DNA from: Enhydrobacter sp.
GTDB taxonomy: Bacteria; Pseudomonadota; Alphaproteobacteria; Reyranellales; Reyranellaceae
Direction of reading: 5' to 3'
DNA length: 64,000 nt
Assembly (NCBI GenBank): GCA_025808875.1
Contig: CP075528.1
Coordinates: forward strand, 2,974,473-3,038,472
Shown: piece after piece, positions 9,768 through 19,900 of the stretch
Numbering within the stretch: position 1 is the stretch's first letter
Layout: each line of letters opens with the position of its first letter
Notes under the pieces: generated by a model
Seen by the model: the letters and a program-made list of their open reading frames with translations, nothing else
The model's database searches: none
Told to the model about the DNA's origin: nothing
Position numbers and translations under genes: made by a program

Positions 9768-10970
9768 ATGTTCGAACCGGCAGAGCGTCTGAAGAACGTC
9801 AAGGTGTCGGCCTCGGCGGCGATGACCCGCAAGGTCCGCGAGCTGCGCGCGCAGGGTGTCAAGATCGTCGGCCTCTCCTCCGGCGAGCCCGACTTCAGGT
9901 CGCCCGCGCATGCGATCGAGGCGGCGCACCAGGCGGCGCTCGCCGGCGACACCAAGTATCCGCCGCAGGATGGCACGGTCGCGCTCAAGAAGGCGGTGCA
10001 GAAGAAATTCAAGCGCGACAACGGGCTCGACTATGCGCTCGACGAGATCATGGTGTCGAACGGCAGCAAGCAGATCATGTTCGGCGCGACCATGGCGAGC
10101 GTGAACCCGGGCGACGAGGTGATCATCCCTGCCCCCGGCTGGATCAGCTACGCCGACCAGGTGAAGCTGTGCGGCGGCGTGCCGGTGCCCGTGTCGTGCC
10201 CGGAGAACAACCAGTTCCGCCTGCGCGCCGCCGATCTCGACGCGGCAATCACCGACAGGACCAGGTGGGTGGTGGTGAACTTCCCCAACAACCCGACGGG
10301 TGCGGTCTGCACGCGCGAGGAGATGAAGGAACTCGCCGAGGTGCTGCTAAAGCACCCGCAAGTGCTGGTGATGGCCGACGAGATCTACGAGCACCTCGTC
10401 TATGACGGCGTGAAGGCGCATTCGATCGCCGAGGTCGAACCGCGCCTCAAGGATCGCACCTTGACCGTGAACGGCGCCTCCAAGGCCTATGCCATGACCG
10501 GCTGGCGGGTCGGCTTCGCCGGCGGCCCGAAGCCGATGATCCAGGCGATGATGAACATGCAGGGCCAGGCGACCGCCGGCGTCTCGACTATCGGCCAGGC
10601 GGCGGTCACCGCGGCACTCGAGGGGCCGCAGGACATCATCGCGAGCCATCGCGCCGACTACCAGAACCGCCGCAACCTCGTGGTCGGCTGGCTGAACGAG
10701 GCCAGGGGCATCAAGTGCCACAAGCCCGAAGGCGCGTTCTACGTGTTCCCCAACATCGCCGGCTGCATCGGCCGGACGACGCCCAAGGGCAAGAGGATCG
10801 AAACCGACACCGACTTCGTCACGGCGCTGCTCGAGGAGCGCCATGTCGCGACGGTGCAGGGCGCGGCCTACGGCATGAGCCCCTACTTCCGCATCTCCTA
10901 CGCCACCGACCTCGACAGCCTGCGCGAGGGTTGCCGGCGCATCCAGGAATTCTGCGCGGAGCTGCGTTAG
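9768..10970 (+). CDS. Class I aspartate aminotransferase
   Basis: 400-residue PLP-dependent fold type I transaminase, interconverting aspartate/2-oxoglutarate with oxaloacetate/glutamate (or a close substrate pair). Visible motifs: SSGEPDF near the N terminus, NNPTGAVC, DEIYEHLVYDG, the PLP-lysine segment NGASKAYAMTGWRVGF, and the C-terminal FRISYATD arginine. The ATG at 9768 follows GGGAAGGGG by a few bases; the frame is open upstream but without a good start. Flanked by rpmJ on the opposite strand and a gene-poor gap. Confidence 0.93.
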   Translation: MFEPAERLKNVKVSASAAMTRKVRELRAQGVKIVGLSSGEPDFRSPAHAIEAAHQAALAGDTKYPPQDGTVALKKAVQKKFKRDNGLDYALDEIMVSNGSKQIMFGATMASVNPGDEVIIPAPGWISYADQVKLCGGVPVPVSCPENNQFRLRAADLDAAITDRTRWVVVNFPNNPTGAVCTREEMKELAEVLLKHPQVLVMADEIYEHLVYDGVKAHSIAEVEPRLKDRTLTVNGASKAYAMTGWRVGFAGGPKPMIQAMMNMQGQATAGVSTIGQAAVTAALEGPQDIIASHRADYQNRRNLVVGWLNEARGIKCHKPEGAFYVFPNIAGCIGRTTPKGKRIETDTDFVTALLEERHVATVQGAAYGMSPYFRISYATDLDSLREGCRRIQEFCAELR

Positions 10971-11609
10971 GGCATCGCTGCGTGAGGACTCAAACGCCCG
11001 TCCTCGCCCGCAAGCAAACCGGCACCAGATGTTGTACGCGTCCAGTTCAAGAGATGAAAAATTAATGGGAGCGTCGTAGCTCGGATGCCAGTGAGAAAAC
11101 GCAGGCGAAAGGGCCGAGGCCACTACCGCGCGCCCATATCCGTTGGCGCTGATGTCTAGCGCACCAGTACCAATACGTTGTGCCGATCTCATCAATCTGA
11201 CCGTAGCTGACGGTCGACACTCCAACATCTTGTAGACGCGGTTGACGACGGCGGCCCAACTTCCGGTCAGACAACCATCCTGACCGGAATCGAACGGCGC
11301 GTGTGCCGGGTCGTCGGGAATGCGTCCTCGATCGCCGCACATGCGGCAACGAATGGCACGTCGAGTGCACCCGTCGGCGCGATGTCATTTCAAGCAAGCA
11401 GAGAGAAAACAGCAGCAACTTAGAGCTTACGTAAGCGTAAGGTTGCTCACTCGCTCGGAAAGCGAAGATCCTCGCAGGCATGGCTCGCATCCTACGCGCG
11501 CGTCGTACCGAACCGGAAATCTGGTCTACCGGCTGCGAAAGGCGCCTTGATTCTCAACGACAATCCCGGGGGCGGTGAACCACCGCCGCTTGCTCTAACA
11601 ACGCCCCCG
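10971..11609. other. Gene-poor interval at the left edge of the hypoxia island
   Basis: About 640 bases with no convincing gene. The minus-strand frames here (for example 11062-11490) are rich in Arg/Ser and low in family-like features, have no good ribosome binding site and look like noise or decayed sequence. A TTACGTAA palindrome lies near 11424 and a short hairpin at 11571-11587. No FNR site, tRNA or attachment-site repeat was seen. Confidence 0.5.
11571..11587 (-). terminator. Possible hairpin terminator after the lipoprotein gene
   Basis: Perfect 7-base-pair stem GGCGGTG/CACCGCC with a 3-base loop, 23 bases beyond the stop codon of the minus-strand lipoprotein gene. There is no T-run after it, so it is at best a weak or Rho-assisted terminator. 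Confidence 0.3.
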
Positions 11610-12722
11610 TCAGTTGGCCGGCACAGTGACAACGGGCGATGCCGACTTGACACCGACATCGGATATCGAGAACAGCAGCATGACACTGCCGAAGAGCAGC
11701 TTCGAGCGGACGTCGGTGTCGGCGATCCAGAACCAGCGGTCCTTGTACGCCACCGCGACGTAGGCATCGGCAGGCGGAGAACTGCCGCTCAGGATGCCCA
11801 GCAAAGGGGATGTCGATCCGCCCGCGGGCGAACCGCTTGTCGCCCCCGGCATTGCCCGGCCCGCCGCAACGTCGGCATCCGGCACCTGCGCAAGCACGCC
11901 GAGTTCCAGCATAACCTGCAGCATGGAGCGCGTGCCGATCGCGATCTCGTCGTTCCGCCCGGAGTGACCGCCATACCTGACCGCGTATCCCTGGGCTGGC
12001 CGCGACAGACCGAGAATCGCCCTCAGCTCCGCGATCTTTGCCGCCAGATCGGGGGAAGCCGTGGCGGGCGGAAAACCGATGACAGCCGTCTCACCGTCCT
12101 TGGTGCGCTCGATACGTATCTGGAGGGCGTTTGCCTGCTGAAGCTCGAGGAGCAGCTGCGTCAAGCGCAGGAACTTCGAGTCGGCTGGACGCGTCATGCC
12201 GGGGCGGCGCGACTCGTTCGAGATGCCATTTATGGAGTCCACCGTCAGAGGCATGACGACGGTCGCCGAGTAGCCGGACTGCAACAGGAACAGGACGGCG
12301 ACGGGAGGCACGGGCGCCATCAGTTTCTTGATAAAGTCATTGCCCGTCAGCGGCGCATAGATCACGGTCGGGCGGTCGATATAGGTAGCGCCGACGGTTG
12401 CCGAGCCGCCAATCGCGGCGGGCACCCCGACCGTCGACGGGATGTAGTTCTGAGCGGAAAACCCGGCAGCAACGGTGGTCTGCATCTGATAGCCGGCAAT
12501 AACCTGCGCGATCTCCAAGAACACGGGAAAGTCGCCGTAGCGCAGTTTCACGATGTTCAACAGAGTTTGCTGCTTCCAGGAATCGCCGATCGCGGCGGCG
12601 TAGTCGGACCTGTCGCGGGGCACCGTGTCCGGGCCGATGCTACTGCAGCCAGTCGCCGATATTGCCATCAGGAGGACAACCAACGGACCAGCGACGCTGG
12701 TACCGAAGGCGAGGATTTTCAT
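11610..12722 (-). CDS. Hypothetical outer-membrane lipoprotein
   Basis: 370 residues. The N terminus is a lipoprotein signal peptide with the lipobox ATGC (cysteine at about residue 26). The mature part begins with a conserved-looking stretch (SWKQQTLLNIVKLRYGDFPVFLE) followed by glycine-rich segments, and ends close to a hydrophobic stretch with DVGVKSASPVVTVPAN. I do not recognise a named family. Its ATG overlaps the TGA of the DUF1622 gene, so the two are probably one FNR-controlled operon. Confidence 0.75.
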   Translation of the reverse strand: MKILAFGTSVAGPLVVLLMAISATGCSSIGPDTVPRDRSDYAAAIGDSWKQQTLLNIVKLRYGDFPVFLEIAQVIAGYQMQTTVAAGFSAQNYIPSTVGVPAAIGGSATVGATYIDRPTVIYAPLTGNDFIKKLMAPVPPVAVLFLLQSGYSATVVMPLTVDSINGISNESRRPGMTRPADSKFLRLTQLLLELQQANALQIRIERTKDGETAVIGFPPATASPDLAAKIAELRAILGLSRPAQGYAVRYGGHSGRNDEIAIGTRSMLQVMLELGVLAQVPDADVAAGRAMPGATSGSPAGGSTSPLLGILSGSSPPADAYVAVAYKDRWFWIADTDVRSKLLFGSVMLLFSISDVGVKSASPVVTVPAN

Positions 12723-13081
12723 CGGGCAGACCTGTCATGGTCATTCTTCTGCCACGGCCAACGTCCACTCACCTCGAGTTCCAGCGCGAAACTGAGCAAT
12801 GTACGGATTGCCACGATCACCGCCAGTACGCCCAGATTGTGCAATGTCGGCTCGACGGCGACGGTGCCGATGATGTCGGCGATCACTAGGAACTCGAGGC
12901 CGAGCAGGATCGCGCGGCCGAGATCGGCCCTCAAGTCGTGGTAGGCATCCGAGAACGCTATGCCACGCGACAGCCGGACCACACAGGCGCCGCACGCCAG
13001 CAGCGCCCCCAGTATCAGCACGATCACACCGATCAGCTCGATCACGTGGCCGGCGCCGGATGCAATTGCAACGATCTCCAT
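12719..13081 (-). CDS. DUF1622 small membrane protein
   Basis: 120 residues with three hydrophobic helices: residues about 12-36, 57-77 and 82-100. The sequence HVIELIGVIVLILGALLA and the later DLGRAILLGLEFLVIADII fit the DUF1622 family, inner-membrane proteins of unknown function. I chose the ATG at 13081; a GTG two codons earlier is possible. It is the first gene of a two-gene operon and is preceded by an FNR-type site 79 bases upstream. Confidence 0.8.
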   Translation of the reverse strand: MEIVAIASGAGHVIELIGVIVLILGALLACGACVVRLSRGIAFSDAYHDLRADLGRAILLGLEFLVIADIIGTVAVEPTLHNLGVLAVIVAIRTLLSFALELEVSGRWPWQKNDHDRSAR

Positions 13082-13159
13082 GACCACTGTCGCATTGATG
13101 TGGGTCAGGACGACCCAACTGCATTTTAAGCAGGTAACAACAATCTCCCCAGCGCAGCC

Positions 13160-13173
13160 TTGACCAAAGTCAA
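13160..13173. promoter_or_regulatory. FNR/FixK-type site upstream of DUF1622
   Basis: TTGACCAAAGTCAA fits TTGAY-N4-RTCAA at all ten positions. Its centre is 85 bases upstream of the DUF1622 start, the longest spacing of the set. It is in a non-coding gap between that gene and the end of the exchanger gene. Confidence 0.75.
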
Positions 13174-13272
13174 CGCACGGCAGGCCTTCGACCGATCGCC
13201 TTGCCCCGAGAGATCGAGACATCGAGTGGCGAGACGCATGTTCAGCTCGCCTCCCTCCGGCCGAACCGCCCG

Positions 13273-14337
13273 CTAACCGGGATTCGGCAGAAAGAAATAG
13301 GCGAGACCGAAGATCAGATAGACCGCGAGGAGCTGAACGCCCTTCAGCCAGTCGGAACGACCATCGCTCGCGACTTGCGCCGTGATCAGGACAGACAGGA
13401 GCACGATCAACACGAAGCCGCCCTGAACGGCCAGATCCATCGGGCCCGGTCCGAGGACCAGGCTGACCAGCACCAGGATTGGCGCCACGAACAGCGCGAC
13501 CTGCACGCTCGATCCGATGGCGATCGAAAGCGACAGATCCATGCGATTTTTCATGGCCATGGTGATCGCGGTCGCATGCTCGGCCGCATTGCCGAGAATG
13601 GCGACCACGAAGACCGCTACGAACGCGGTACCGAGACCGATGGATGCAGACGCCGGCTGGATCGCCGCCACCAGGATTTCGCTCATCCACGCGATTGCCA
13701 CCGTGCTTAGGGCCAGGATGAGGCCGGCCTTTCGCACCGTCCACACGGACTGCAGCTCGCCTTCCTGCTCGGCTGCGTGGGAACCGGAGAAGAGAGAAGC
13801 ATGCGTACGCAGCGAGAAGGTGAGAAAGAGGCCGTAGACTACCAGCAGCACGACCGACATGCCGACGCTGAGCCAAAGCAGGCTCGGCGTGCCTTCCGCG
13901 CCCACGGCCTCCTGATACGCGGCCGGCAGGATCAGGGCGATGGCGGCCAGGGTCAGCATCGTGGCCTGGGTCCGTGCGCCGTCGGCATTGAAGCGCTGTT
14001 CGCGGTGTCGCAGCCCACCGGCCAGCATGGCCGCGCCGAGCACCAGCAGAATGTTGCCGACGATGGACCCGACGATGGACGCCTTGACGACATCGTGGAG
14101 ACCTGCGCGAAGGGCCGCCAGCGCTATGATCAACTCGGCGGCGTTGCCGAACGTGGCGTTGAGCAGCCCTCCGACTCCCTCCCCCATGCGCGCCGCGAGG
14201 TGCTCGGTCGCCCGGCCCATCCAGCCGGCCAGCGGCAGGATCGCGAGACCGGCGGCGGCAAAGATAGCCAAGTGTTGCGTCGGCACGACATGCTCGAGGC
14301 CAACGGCGACCGGAATGAACACGAGAAGCCAGTTCAT
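13273..14337 (-). CDS. cax: Calcium/proton exchanger (CaCA/CAX family)
   Basis: 354-residue inner-membrane cation antiporter with about eleven hydrophobic segments. The two family signature repeats are present: [14 protein letters not shown] (first half) and [14 protein letters not shown] (second half), whose acidic residues form the ion-exchange site. I set the start at the ATG at 14337 ([12 protein letters not shown]), which overlaps the SulP stop codon as ATGA. It is probably cotranscribed with the SulP transporter and exports Ca2+ or a similar cation in exchange for protons. Confidence 0.9.
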   Translation of the reverse strand: MNWLLVFIPVAVGLEHVVPTQHLAIFAAAGLAILPLAGWMGRATEHLAARMGEGVGGLLNATFGNAAELIIALAALRAGLHDVVKASIVGSIVGNILLVLGAAMLAGGLRHREQRFNADGARTQATMLTLAAIALILPAAYQEAVGAEGTPSLLWLSVGMSVVLLVVYGLFLTFSLRTHASLFSGSHAAEQEGELQSVWTVRKAGLILALSTVAIAWMSEILVAAIQPASASIGLGTAFVAVFVVAILGNAAEHATAITMAMKNRMDLSLSIAIGSSVQVALFVAPILVLVSLVLGPGPMDLAVQGGFVLIVLLSVLITAQVASDGRSDWLKGVQLLAVYLIFGLAYFFLPNPG

Positions 14338-16106
14338 CCCGACAGGCCTCCTCGACCCTCGCTCGCGACCCGAAAATCCTCCCGATCGATCCAATCGACG
14401 TCATGGGTCTCGAGATAGTGATCAACCGCCGCGCCGAGCGTCGGGAAGAAGCGCTGCTCGCCGAACAGATCGAAGATGCCGAAGCGCCTGAGCTTGTCCT
14501 TCACCGGATCCTTGAGCTCGGCGAAACACAATTCAATCCCATCCGCGCGCAAGGTCCCTTCGAGCTCGACGAGGGCATCGGCTGACGTGACGTCGATGCT
14601 CGTCACCGGTTCGGCGGCGACGACGAGCCGCCGCACGGGGGTAGGCGAGGTGGCGACCGCGTCGAGAACTCGCTCCTGGAAAAACTCGGCGTTGGCGAAG
14701 AACAACGGTGCATCCCAGCGGAACAGCACCAGGCCCGGTATGCGGCGCGCACCCGGGTAGCGCGCGACATCGTGGTACCCTCTGACACCGTCCGCGCGGC
14801 CGAGAATCGCCGAATGAGGGCGCCAGCCATCCCACAGGAATTCGACGATCGCGAGCACGATCGCAAGGCCAATACCCGGTATGGCGCCCAAGGTCGCCAC
14901 GCCAGCGAAGCAGACGATGGACAACCAGAACTCCCATGGCTGGACGCGATGGATCCGGCGGAGGTCGGCCACCTCGATCAGCCCTATCGCGGCCACGATC
15001 ACCACAGCTGCCAGCGCGGTAGAGGGGAGATGCTGCAGAAGATCGGGCGCAGCCACGAGGAGCAGCGCCACAGCCAACGCGCCGACGACTCCGGTCAGTT
15101 GGGTCTTCGATCCCGCGGATTCGGCAACTGGCGTACGCGACGCGCTGCTGCTGATGGGAAAGCCCTGGAAGAAGCCGGCGGCGAGGTTGGCCGCGCCCAA
15201 CCCGACCATCTCCTTGTTGGGATCGACATAGGCACCCATTCGTGCGGCGTAGCTGCGCGAGAGCACGCTGGTATCGGCAAAAGACACCAGCGCCACCGCC
15301 ACTCCGCCCAACAAGACAGGTGCAACGTCGCTGCGACCGATCCACGGAATGGTGAATGCAGGAAGCCCCTGCGGCAGCGGTCCGAGAACGGCGACACCGG
15401 CTTGTCCCGACAAATCGAGCGCGCCGACCACGAGCGTCGCAGCAACTACTGCGATCAGCACGCCCGGCAAGCGCTTGCTCCCCTTTAGCAGAAAGAGTGT
15501 GGCCAGGGTGCCGACACCTATGAGCAACGTCACCGCGTTGACCTTGCCATCCAGCACCGCCTCGCCGATCTCCAACAGGCTGCGCAGCGGTCCCTCGGCG
15601 TCGATGGAAAACCCCATCAGCTTGGGAATCTGGCTGATCAACACGGTCAGCGCGATCCCGTTCATGTAGCCATATCTGATGGGCTTGGACAGGAGCTCAG
15701 TGATGAAACCCAGCCGCGCCACGCCGGTCAGGATGCACACGATCCCCGAGACAATGGCCATCATGCCGGCGAGCGACACAGCTCGCGCCGGATCGCCACC
15801 GGACAGCGGCAGCACGACGGCAAGGATGATCGCGGCCAGCGAAGAATCCGGACCGAGCACGAGTATGCGGCTCGGTCCGAACAAGGCATAGGCCAGCAGC
15901 GGCACGATGGTCGCATAGAGCCCGTAGATGCCCGGCACGCCCGATGCCACGGCGTAGGCGATGCCGACCGGCACGAGCATCGTCGTCAGCACCAGGCCGG
16001 CAGCAATATCATGAGGCAGCCAGGCGATCCGGTAGCCTCGCAACATGCCGACGCCCGGTAACCAGGCTAGCCAGGCCGAATCGTCGGCTCGCCGGAGGGG
16101 CGGCAC
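14334..16106 (-). CDS. SulP-family anion transporter with STAS domain
   Basis: 590 residues. The membrane part (about residues 25-420) opens with the SulP-type region [24 protein letters not shown]. The C-terminal STAS domain (about residues 450-560) contains [17 protein letters not shown] and [12 protein letters not shown]. SulP proteins carry sulfate, bicarbonate or other anions; the substrate is not decidable here. The GTG start at 16106 has AGGAGG 8 bases upstream. It is coupled to the cax gene by a 4-base overlap. Confidence 0.92.
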   Translation of the reverse strand: MPPLRRADDSAWLAWLPGVGMLRGYRIAWLPHDIAAGLVLTTMLVPVGIAYAVASGVPGIYGLYATIVPLLAYALFGPSRILVLGPDSSLAAIILAVVLPLSGGDPARAVSLAGMMAIVSGIVCILTGVARLGFITELLSKPIRYGYMNGIALTVLISQIPKLMGFSIDAEGPLRSLLEIGEAVLDGKVNAVTLLIGVGTLATLFLLKGSKRLPGVLIAVVAATLVVGALDLSGQAGVAVLGPLPQGLPAFTIPWIGRSDVAPVLLGGVAVALVSFADTSVLSRSYAARMGAYVDPNKEMVGLGAANLAAGFFQGFPISSSASRTPVAESAGSKTQLTGVVGALAVALLLVAAPDLLQHLPSTALAAVVIVAAIGLIEVADLRRIHRVQPWEFWLSIVCFAGVATLGAIPGIGLAIVLAIVEFLWDGWRPHSAILGRADGVRGYHDVARYPGARRIPGLVLFRWDAPLFFANAEFFQERVLDAVATSPTPVRRLVVAAEPVTSIDVTSADALVELEGTLRADGIELCFAELKDPVKDKLRRFGIFDLFGEQRFFPTLGAAVDHYLETHDVDWIDREDFRVASEGRGGLSG

Positions 16107-16202
16107 GCGCTCATCCTCCTTTTCATGTTCATGCCAGCAATCCTATTGGCCGCATCGCCATCGGGCCTTGAGAAATGTCAGGTCGGGTCGAGAACGCCCG
16201 AC

Positions 16203-16424
16203 CTATTCGTCGCACATCTCCAGAATCAGAAGATCGATCCTCGTCAATGCGGCCCCGAGGTCGCTTTCCTGTTTCGAATCCAGGGCCGCGGCGGCCTGCT
16301 TCAGGGCGCCCTCCCAGTCGTCAACGGGTACACGGAGAGGGTTCTCGGTCGGCACGGACGCAAGCCGCTCAATCAACTTCAGGCGCTCGGAGAGCGTCGC
16401 GGCAAGATCGGAGGATTCAGACAT
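16203..16424 (-). CDS. Small hypothetical protein
   Basis: 73 residues, acidic and probably all helical (LSERLKLIERLAS, then WEGALKQAAAALDSKQESDLGAALTRIDLL split over two helices). No known domain. It lies between the GNAT and SulP genes on the same strand, and codon use resembles its neighbours. The ribosome binding site is weak, so this is a tentative call. Confidence 0.5.
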   Translation of the reverse strand: MSESSDLAATLSERLKLIERLASVPTENPLRVPVDDWEGALKQAAAALDSKQESDLGAALTRIDLLILEMCDE

Positions 16425-16474
16425 AATTCGCTACTTCATTGCAGGCTTCTAGCAGTCAGCCACGGCGACTACGC

Positions 16475-16990
16475 TCACAGGGCGAGCGTCAGGTGAACCA
16501 CCCCGCGCTCCCGGCGGGTCGTGATGGCAAGGCCGCAGCGTTCGAGTACCTTGAGCATGGGCGCATTCCCGGGCAGGACCTCGGCAACGAACTTTTCGAG
16601 ACCTGCGGCTCGGGCAATCCCGATCAGATGACCGATCAGGTGCGTGGCGATGCCCTGCCCCTGATGTGCATCGTCAATGGCAAACGCCAATTCGGCGGTA
16701 CCACGTCCGGAGACGATGTATCTCGCGCCACCCGCTATAATCTTTCGTCCGCCCTCATCGACCACGGCCACCAGTGCCACATGGTTGGTGAAATCGATGT
16801 TCAGAAAAAAGTCGATCTCACGATCGTTGAAGCTGCTCTTCGGCACAAAGAAACGACGGTACAGCGTTTCCCTGCTGAAGCGGCCGACAGCATCGAGCAT
16901 CTCCCCACGATCGTCGGGCCTCAAGGCCCGGATGTACAGCTCTGTCCCGTTGCGCAGCCGCTCTGAGGCGCTATAGGCGGCGACGTTCAA
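16475..16990 (-). CDS. GNAT-family N-acetyltransferase
   Basis: 171 residues with a single acetyl-CoA-binding GNAT fold: ELYIRALRPDDRGEM at the start, a central beta strand ending AELAFAIDDAHQGQGIATHL (motif A, with the QGQGIAT pyrophosphate loop), and LKVLERCGL near the end. The family acetylates amines on small molecules or proteins. I chose the TTG at 16990 because GGTGGAG lies 5-6 bases upstream; a longer frame to 17161 would run into the DUF2252 gene. Similar single-domain GNATs often occur with hypoxia-regulated genes. Confidence 0.82.
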   Translation of the reverse strand: MNVAAYSASERLRNGTELYIRALRPDDRGEMLDAVGRFSRETLYRRFFVPKSSFNDREIDFFLNIDFTNHVALVAVVDEGGRKIIAGGARYIVSGRGTAELAFAIDDAHQGQGIATHLIGHLIGIARAAGLEKFVAEVLPGNAPMLKVLERCGLAITTRRERGVVHLTLAL

Positions 16991-17054
16991 GGCGTCTCCA
17001 CCCGCTCCGGAGTCATTCCGACGGCGCCGCACCGGGGCAAAGTTGCAGCACTCG

Positions 17055-18470
17055 TCATCCCTGGGCTTCGAGGATCGCCTTGACACGGCCCTCACGCACC
17101 GCCTTGACGAAACCTCGGTAGTCGCGCTGAACCTGATCGGCGTACTCGACGGCAAACTCACCTACGGCCTCGTCGGTGACGTCGCTCGAACCCATGTAGC
17201 CCGCGATCATGGCGGCATCCCCAGAGCGGGCATGCGCGCGCGCTAGAGCCCAGCCGCAGACCCGGCCGTACGCCCTGAGGTCGCCGGCGCTGAAATCCTC
17301 GATGATCGCGCTCATCTTCATGTCGCGCAGCTGGCGGACGTAGAAATCCCGACCCGCGGCGCCGCGACCCCATCCCAGAAAGAGGTCACTGGCCGATTGC
17401 ATCAGCCGCTGGCCGGCGACGACGCGCTGACCATGGTTTGAGTAGGCACTCGCCCCGGCATAAGGCTCCAGGACGGACGGAAGAGCCTCCTTGACTTGCA
17501 GAAAAATGGGGTCGCTGTCCGATGCCATAAAGAGCGCGACCGTGCACATCGTTCCGACGCTCCCAACACCCACCACCTTCAGCGCCAGGTCGCAGAAATG
17601 GAAGCGATCAAACAGCACGCGTACATGGTCGCCCAGCGACTCGCGGTAGGCCGCTATCGCATCCTGGTAGTTCGACTCCACACCCGGCATCTGCTCCGGA
17701 GTAGGATGGAAGATCAGCGGCGGATCGTCCTTGATCTTCGGGGCAGACCCGACATGTTCCACCAACTTCGGAAACAGGAACTCCGGCGTGTTCTTCTCGC
17801 GCACCTTCTTCAGTCGCTGCTCGATGCGCCCGCGGATTTCCTCGTTCTCCGACTCGACCTCGCGAACGAAGCGCTCGATATCGATCGCATCGTACCAGAC
17901 GTCCAAGGCACGCATCTCGGCGTAGTCGGCGATGTGCTCGCGGTAGGAACGCAGGGTCGCGGCGACGGCGCGAGCCGAGTCGCTTTCGGCCAGCCGAATA
18001 TGCCGTCCTGCAAGGACGACGCTGACCGCCAGCCTCTTGAGATCCCACTCCCAGGGTGCCGGCAGGGTCTCGTCGAAATCGTTGATGTCGAAGACCACGC
18101 GCCGCTCCGGCGTGGCGAATCCGCCGAAGTTCGACAGATGCGCATCGCCGCAGGCTTGAACCTTGATGCCTGAATGCGGCGTGGATGCCAAGTCGGCGGC
18201 CATCAGGCCCGCGGAGCCCCGATAAAATGCGAAAGGCGACTGCGCCATGCGGCCGAAGCGGATAGGGATGAGATCGGGCAACCTGCCACGATTGGAGTCG
18301 TGGAGGATGTCGATCGGGTCGCGCCGATCCCTAGGCCGCTTCCAATGCACCTGATCTTCGCGCGGGTTCTTTTCTCGCAGCGCCTTGCCCTCGGCACGCC
18401 TTTCGTCGGGCGAGCGGTAGCGCGGCCCTGGGGATGCCGTGTCCTGCTTGGTCTCTGCCGGAGTATCCAT
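17055..18470 (-). CDS. DUF2252 protein
   Basis: 471 residues with the DUF2252 hallmarks: MAQSPFAFYRGSAGLMAADL, then CGDAHLSNFGGF and VFDINDFDETLPAPWEWDLK. These resemble kinase-like fold elements (HxxN and DxD), but the biochemical role is unknown. It lies 42 bases after the secreted protein gene and 64 bases before the GNAT gene, on the same strand, in what looks like the distal part of the DUF3141-fabI operon. The ATG at 18470 has AAGAGG upstream. Confidence 0.88.
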   Translation of the reverse strand: MDTPAETKQDTASPGPRYRSPDERRAEGKALREKNPREDQVHWKRPRDRRDPIDILHDSNRGRLPDLIPIRFGRMAQSPFAFYRGSAGLMAADLASTPHSGIKVQACGDAHLSNFGGFATPERRVVFDINDFDETLPAPWEWDLKRLAVSVVLAGRHIRLAESDSARAVAATLRSYREHIADYAEMRALDVWYDAIDIERFVREVESENEEIRGRIEQRLKKVREKNTPEFLFPKLVEHVGSAPKIKDDPPLIFHPTPEQMPGVESNYQDAIAAYRESLGDHVRVLFDRFHFCDLALKVVGVGSVGTMCTVALFMASDSDPIFLQVKEALPSVLEPYAGASAYSNHGQRVVAGQRLMQSASDLFLGWGRGAAGRDFYVRQLRDMKMSAIIEDFSAGDLRAYGRVCGWALARAHARSGDAAMIAGYMGSSDVTDEAVGEFAVEYADQVQRDYRGFVKAVREGRVKAILEAQG

Positions 18471-18512
18471 GATCAGGTGAACCTCTTGTTCCTGGGCATC
18501 GTCGGCCTACCG

Positions 18513-19097
18513 TCACCGCCGCGGTGCGATGGAGACCACCGCCAACTGGGAGGCGACCAGAGTCAGATTGTCGCCGGGTTTGACGCGCGGAAGCTGCTCG
18601 CGCCCTTCGGTGGTCGTGACGTTGTAGGTACGGACGGGCCCGCCCTGCGGCTCGACCAGACTTATCGTTCCCGCCGCCGGATCCACGCCGGTCACCCATC
18701 GTGTCGCCACCACCTGCGCGGCGCCTACCCCTATCACGCTTCTGCCGGCGACAGAGCCTTGCGCAACCATCGTCTCACGATCCCTCGGCGGTCGGGCGTC
18801 GGGCCCGGACAGAACGAAGCTCACCCTATCCTCGATCCCGAGAGTGACCCATTCACCGACCCGCGCGGCGGCGAAGGCGGTATTGGCCGGAGAGATCTCG
18901 AAGGTGCGCTGCCTTCCGTCGACAAAGGCCAAGGTGGCTGTCCGCGCGCCGCTGTCGACAGACGCGATGCGCGCCTCGTCATAAAAGCGACTGACGGTCT
19001 GAATACCGACAATCGGCTGACCTTGCGACTGGGCAAAGGCCCCAGACAGGCAACCGGCGGCAACTGCGGCAAAAATCAGAAAGCGGCGCGTCAGCAT
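18513..19097 (-). CDS. Secreted hypothetical protein (paralogue of 23541-24218)
   Basis: 194 residues. An N-terminal signal peptide starts MLTRRFLIFAAVAAG and ends near GAFAQS. The mature part is rich in beta-type segments and ends KPGDNLTLVASQLAVVSIA. The same KPGDNLT ending and overall pattern occur in the protein at 23541-24218, so the two belong to one family. Function unknown; periplasmic location likely. The ATG at 19097 has GAGGGGAA upstream. It follows fabI by 11 bases. Confidence 0.78.
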   Translation of the reverse strand: MLTRRFLIFAAVAAGCLSGAFAQSQGQPIVGIQTVSRFYDEARIASVDSGARTATLAFVDGRQRTFEISPANTAFAAARVGEWVTLGIEDRVSFVLSGPDARPPRDRETMVAQGSVAGRSVIGVGAAQVVATRWVTGVDPAAGTISLVEPQGGPVRTYNVTTTEGREQLPRVKPGDNLTLVASQLAVVSIAPRR

Positions 19098-19108
19098 GGT
19101 CGTTCCCC

Positions 19109-19900
19109 TCAAGCAACGATGTTGGCACCGCCGTCGACGTAGACGGTACCGCCCGTGACCCGGTGCGCGAACGGAGTGGCGAGGTAGGCGCAGGTCCAGC
19201 CGACATCCATGATGTCGACCAGTTCGCCGAGCGGCGCCTTCTGCGCGGCCTCGTTCAGCAGCAACTCGAAATCCTTCAGACCCGATGCCGCCCTCGTCTT
19301 GAGCGGGCCCGGCGAAATGGCATGCACCCGGATCGCCCGCGAGCCGAGTTCGTAGGCCAGATAGCGGCACGACGCTTCCAGAGCCGCCTTCACCGGGCCC
19401 ATGACGTTGTAGTTGGGCACGACGCGGTCGGCACCGTAGTAGCTCATGGTGAACATGGTCCCGCCATCCTTCATCAAGGGAGCCGCAAGTCGCGCCATGC
19501 GGATGAAGGAATGGCACGAGACGTCCATCGCCTTGGCGAAGCCCTCGGCCGAGCAATCGAGCAGGCCGCCCCGCAGATCGTCGAGCGGAGCGAAGGCGAT
19601 CGAATGGACGAGAATGTCCAGGCGGCCCCAGTGCCGCTCGATCTCGCCGAACACCGCCTCCAGTTGGCCGGATTGGCTGACATCGAGCCTCATCATGATC
19701 GACGCGCCGAGGTCTCTCGCCAGCGGCTCGACATGCGGACGTGCCTTGTCATTCAGCCAGGTAACGGCAAGGTCGGCGCCGGCGGCATGAAAGGCCCGCG
19801 CGCAGCCATAGGCGATCGACTGGTCGTTGGCGACGCCGACGACCAGCGCCTTTGCCCCCGTCAGAACGGGACGAATCTTCGGATCGATCTCGCTCGTCAT
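19109..19900 (-). CDS. fabI: Enoyl-[acyl-carrier-protein] reductase, FabI type
   Basis: 263-residue short-chain dehydrogenase that uses NAD(P)H to reduce trans-2-enoyl-ACP in fatty acid synthesis. FabI features: ALVVGVANDQSIAYGCARA (cofactor loop), SIAFAPLDDLRGGLLDCS, and the active-site tyrosine and lysine in Y-N-V-M-G-P-V-K. It starts inside the DUF3141 stop codon (ATGA overlap), so it is translationally coupled to that gene. A second FabI next to hypoxia genes is more likely an accessory copy than the housekeeping one; the latter would be elsewhere. Confidence 0.9.
   Translation of the reverse strand: MTSEIDPKIRPVLTGAKALVVGVANDQSIAYGCARAFHAAGADLAVTWLNDKARPHVEPLARDLGASIMMRLDVSQSGQLEAVFGEIERHWGRLDILVHSIAFAPLDDLRGGLLDCSAEGFAKAMDVSCHSFIRMARLAAPLMKDGGTMFTMSYYGADRVVPNYNVMGPVKAALEASCRYLAYELGSRAIRVHAISPGPLKTRAASGLKDFELLLNEAAQKAPLGELVDIMDVGWTCAYLATPFAHRVTGGTVYVDGGANIVA

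Noticed and set aside
11062..11490. A 142-codon minus-strand frame in the left gap
   Set aside because: No ribosome binding site, no domain, basic and Ser-rich composition. Possibly decayed sequence, but not supportable as a gene.
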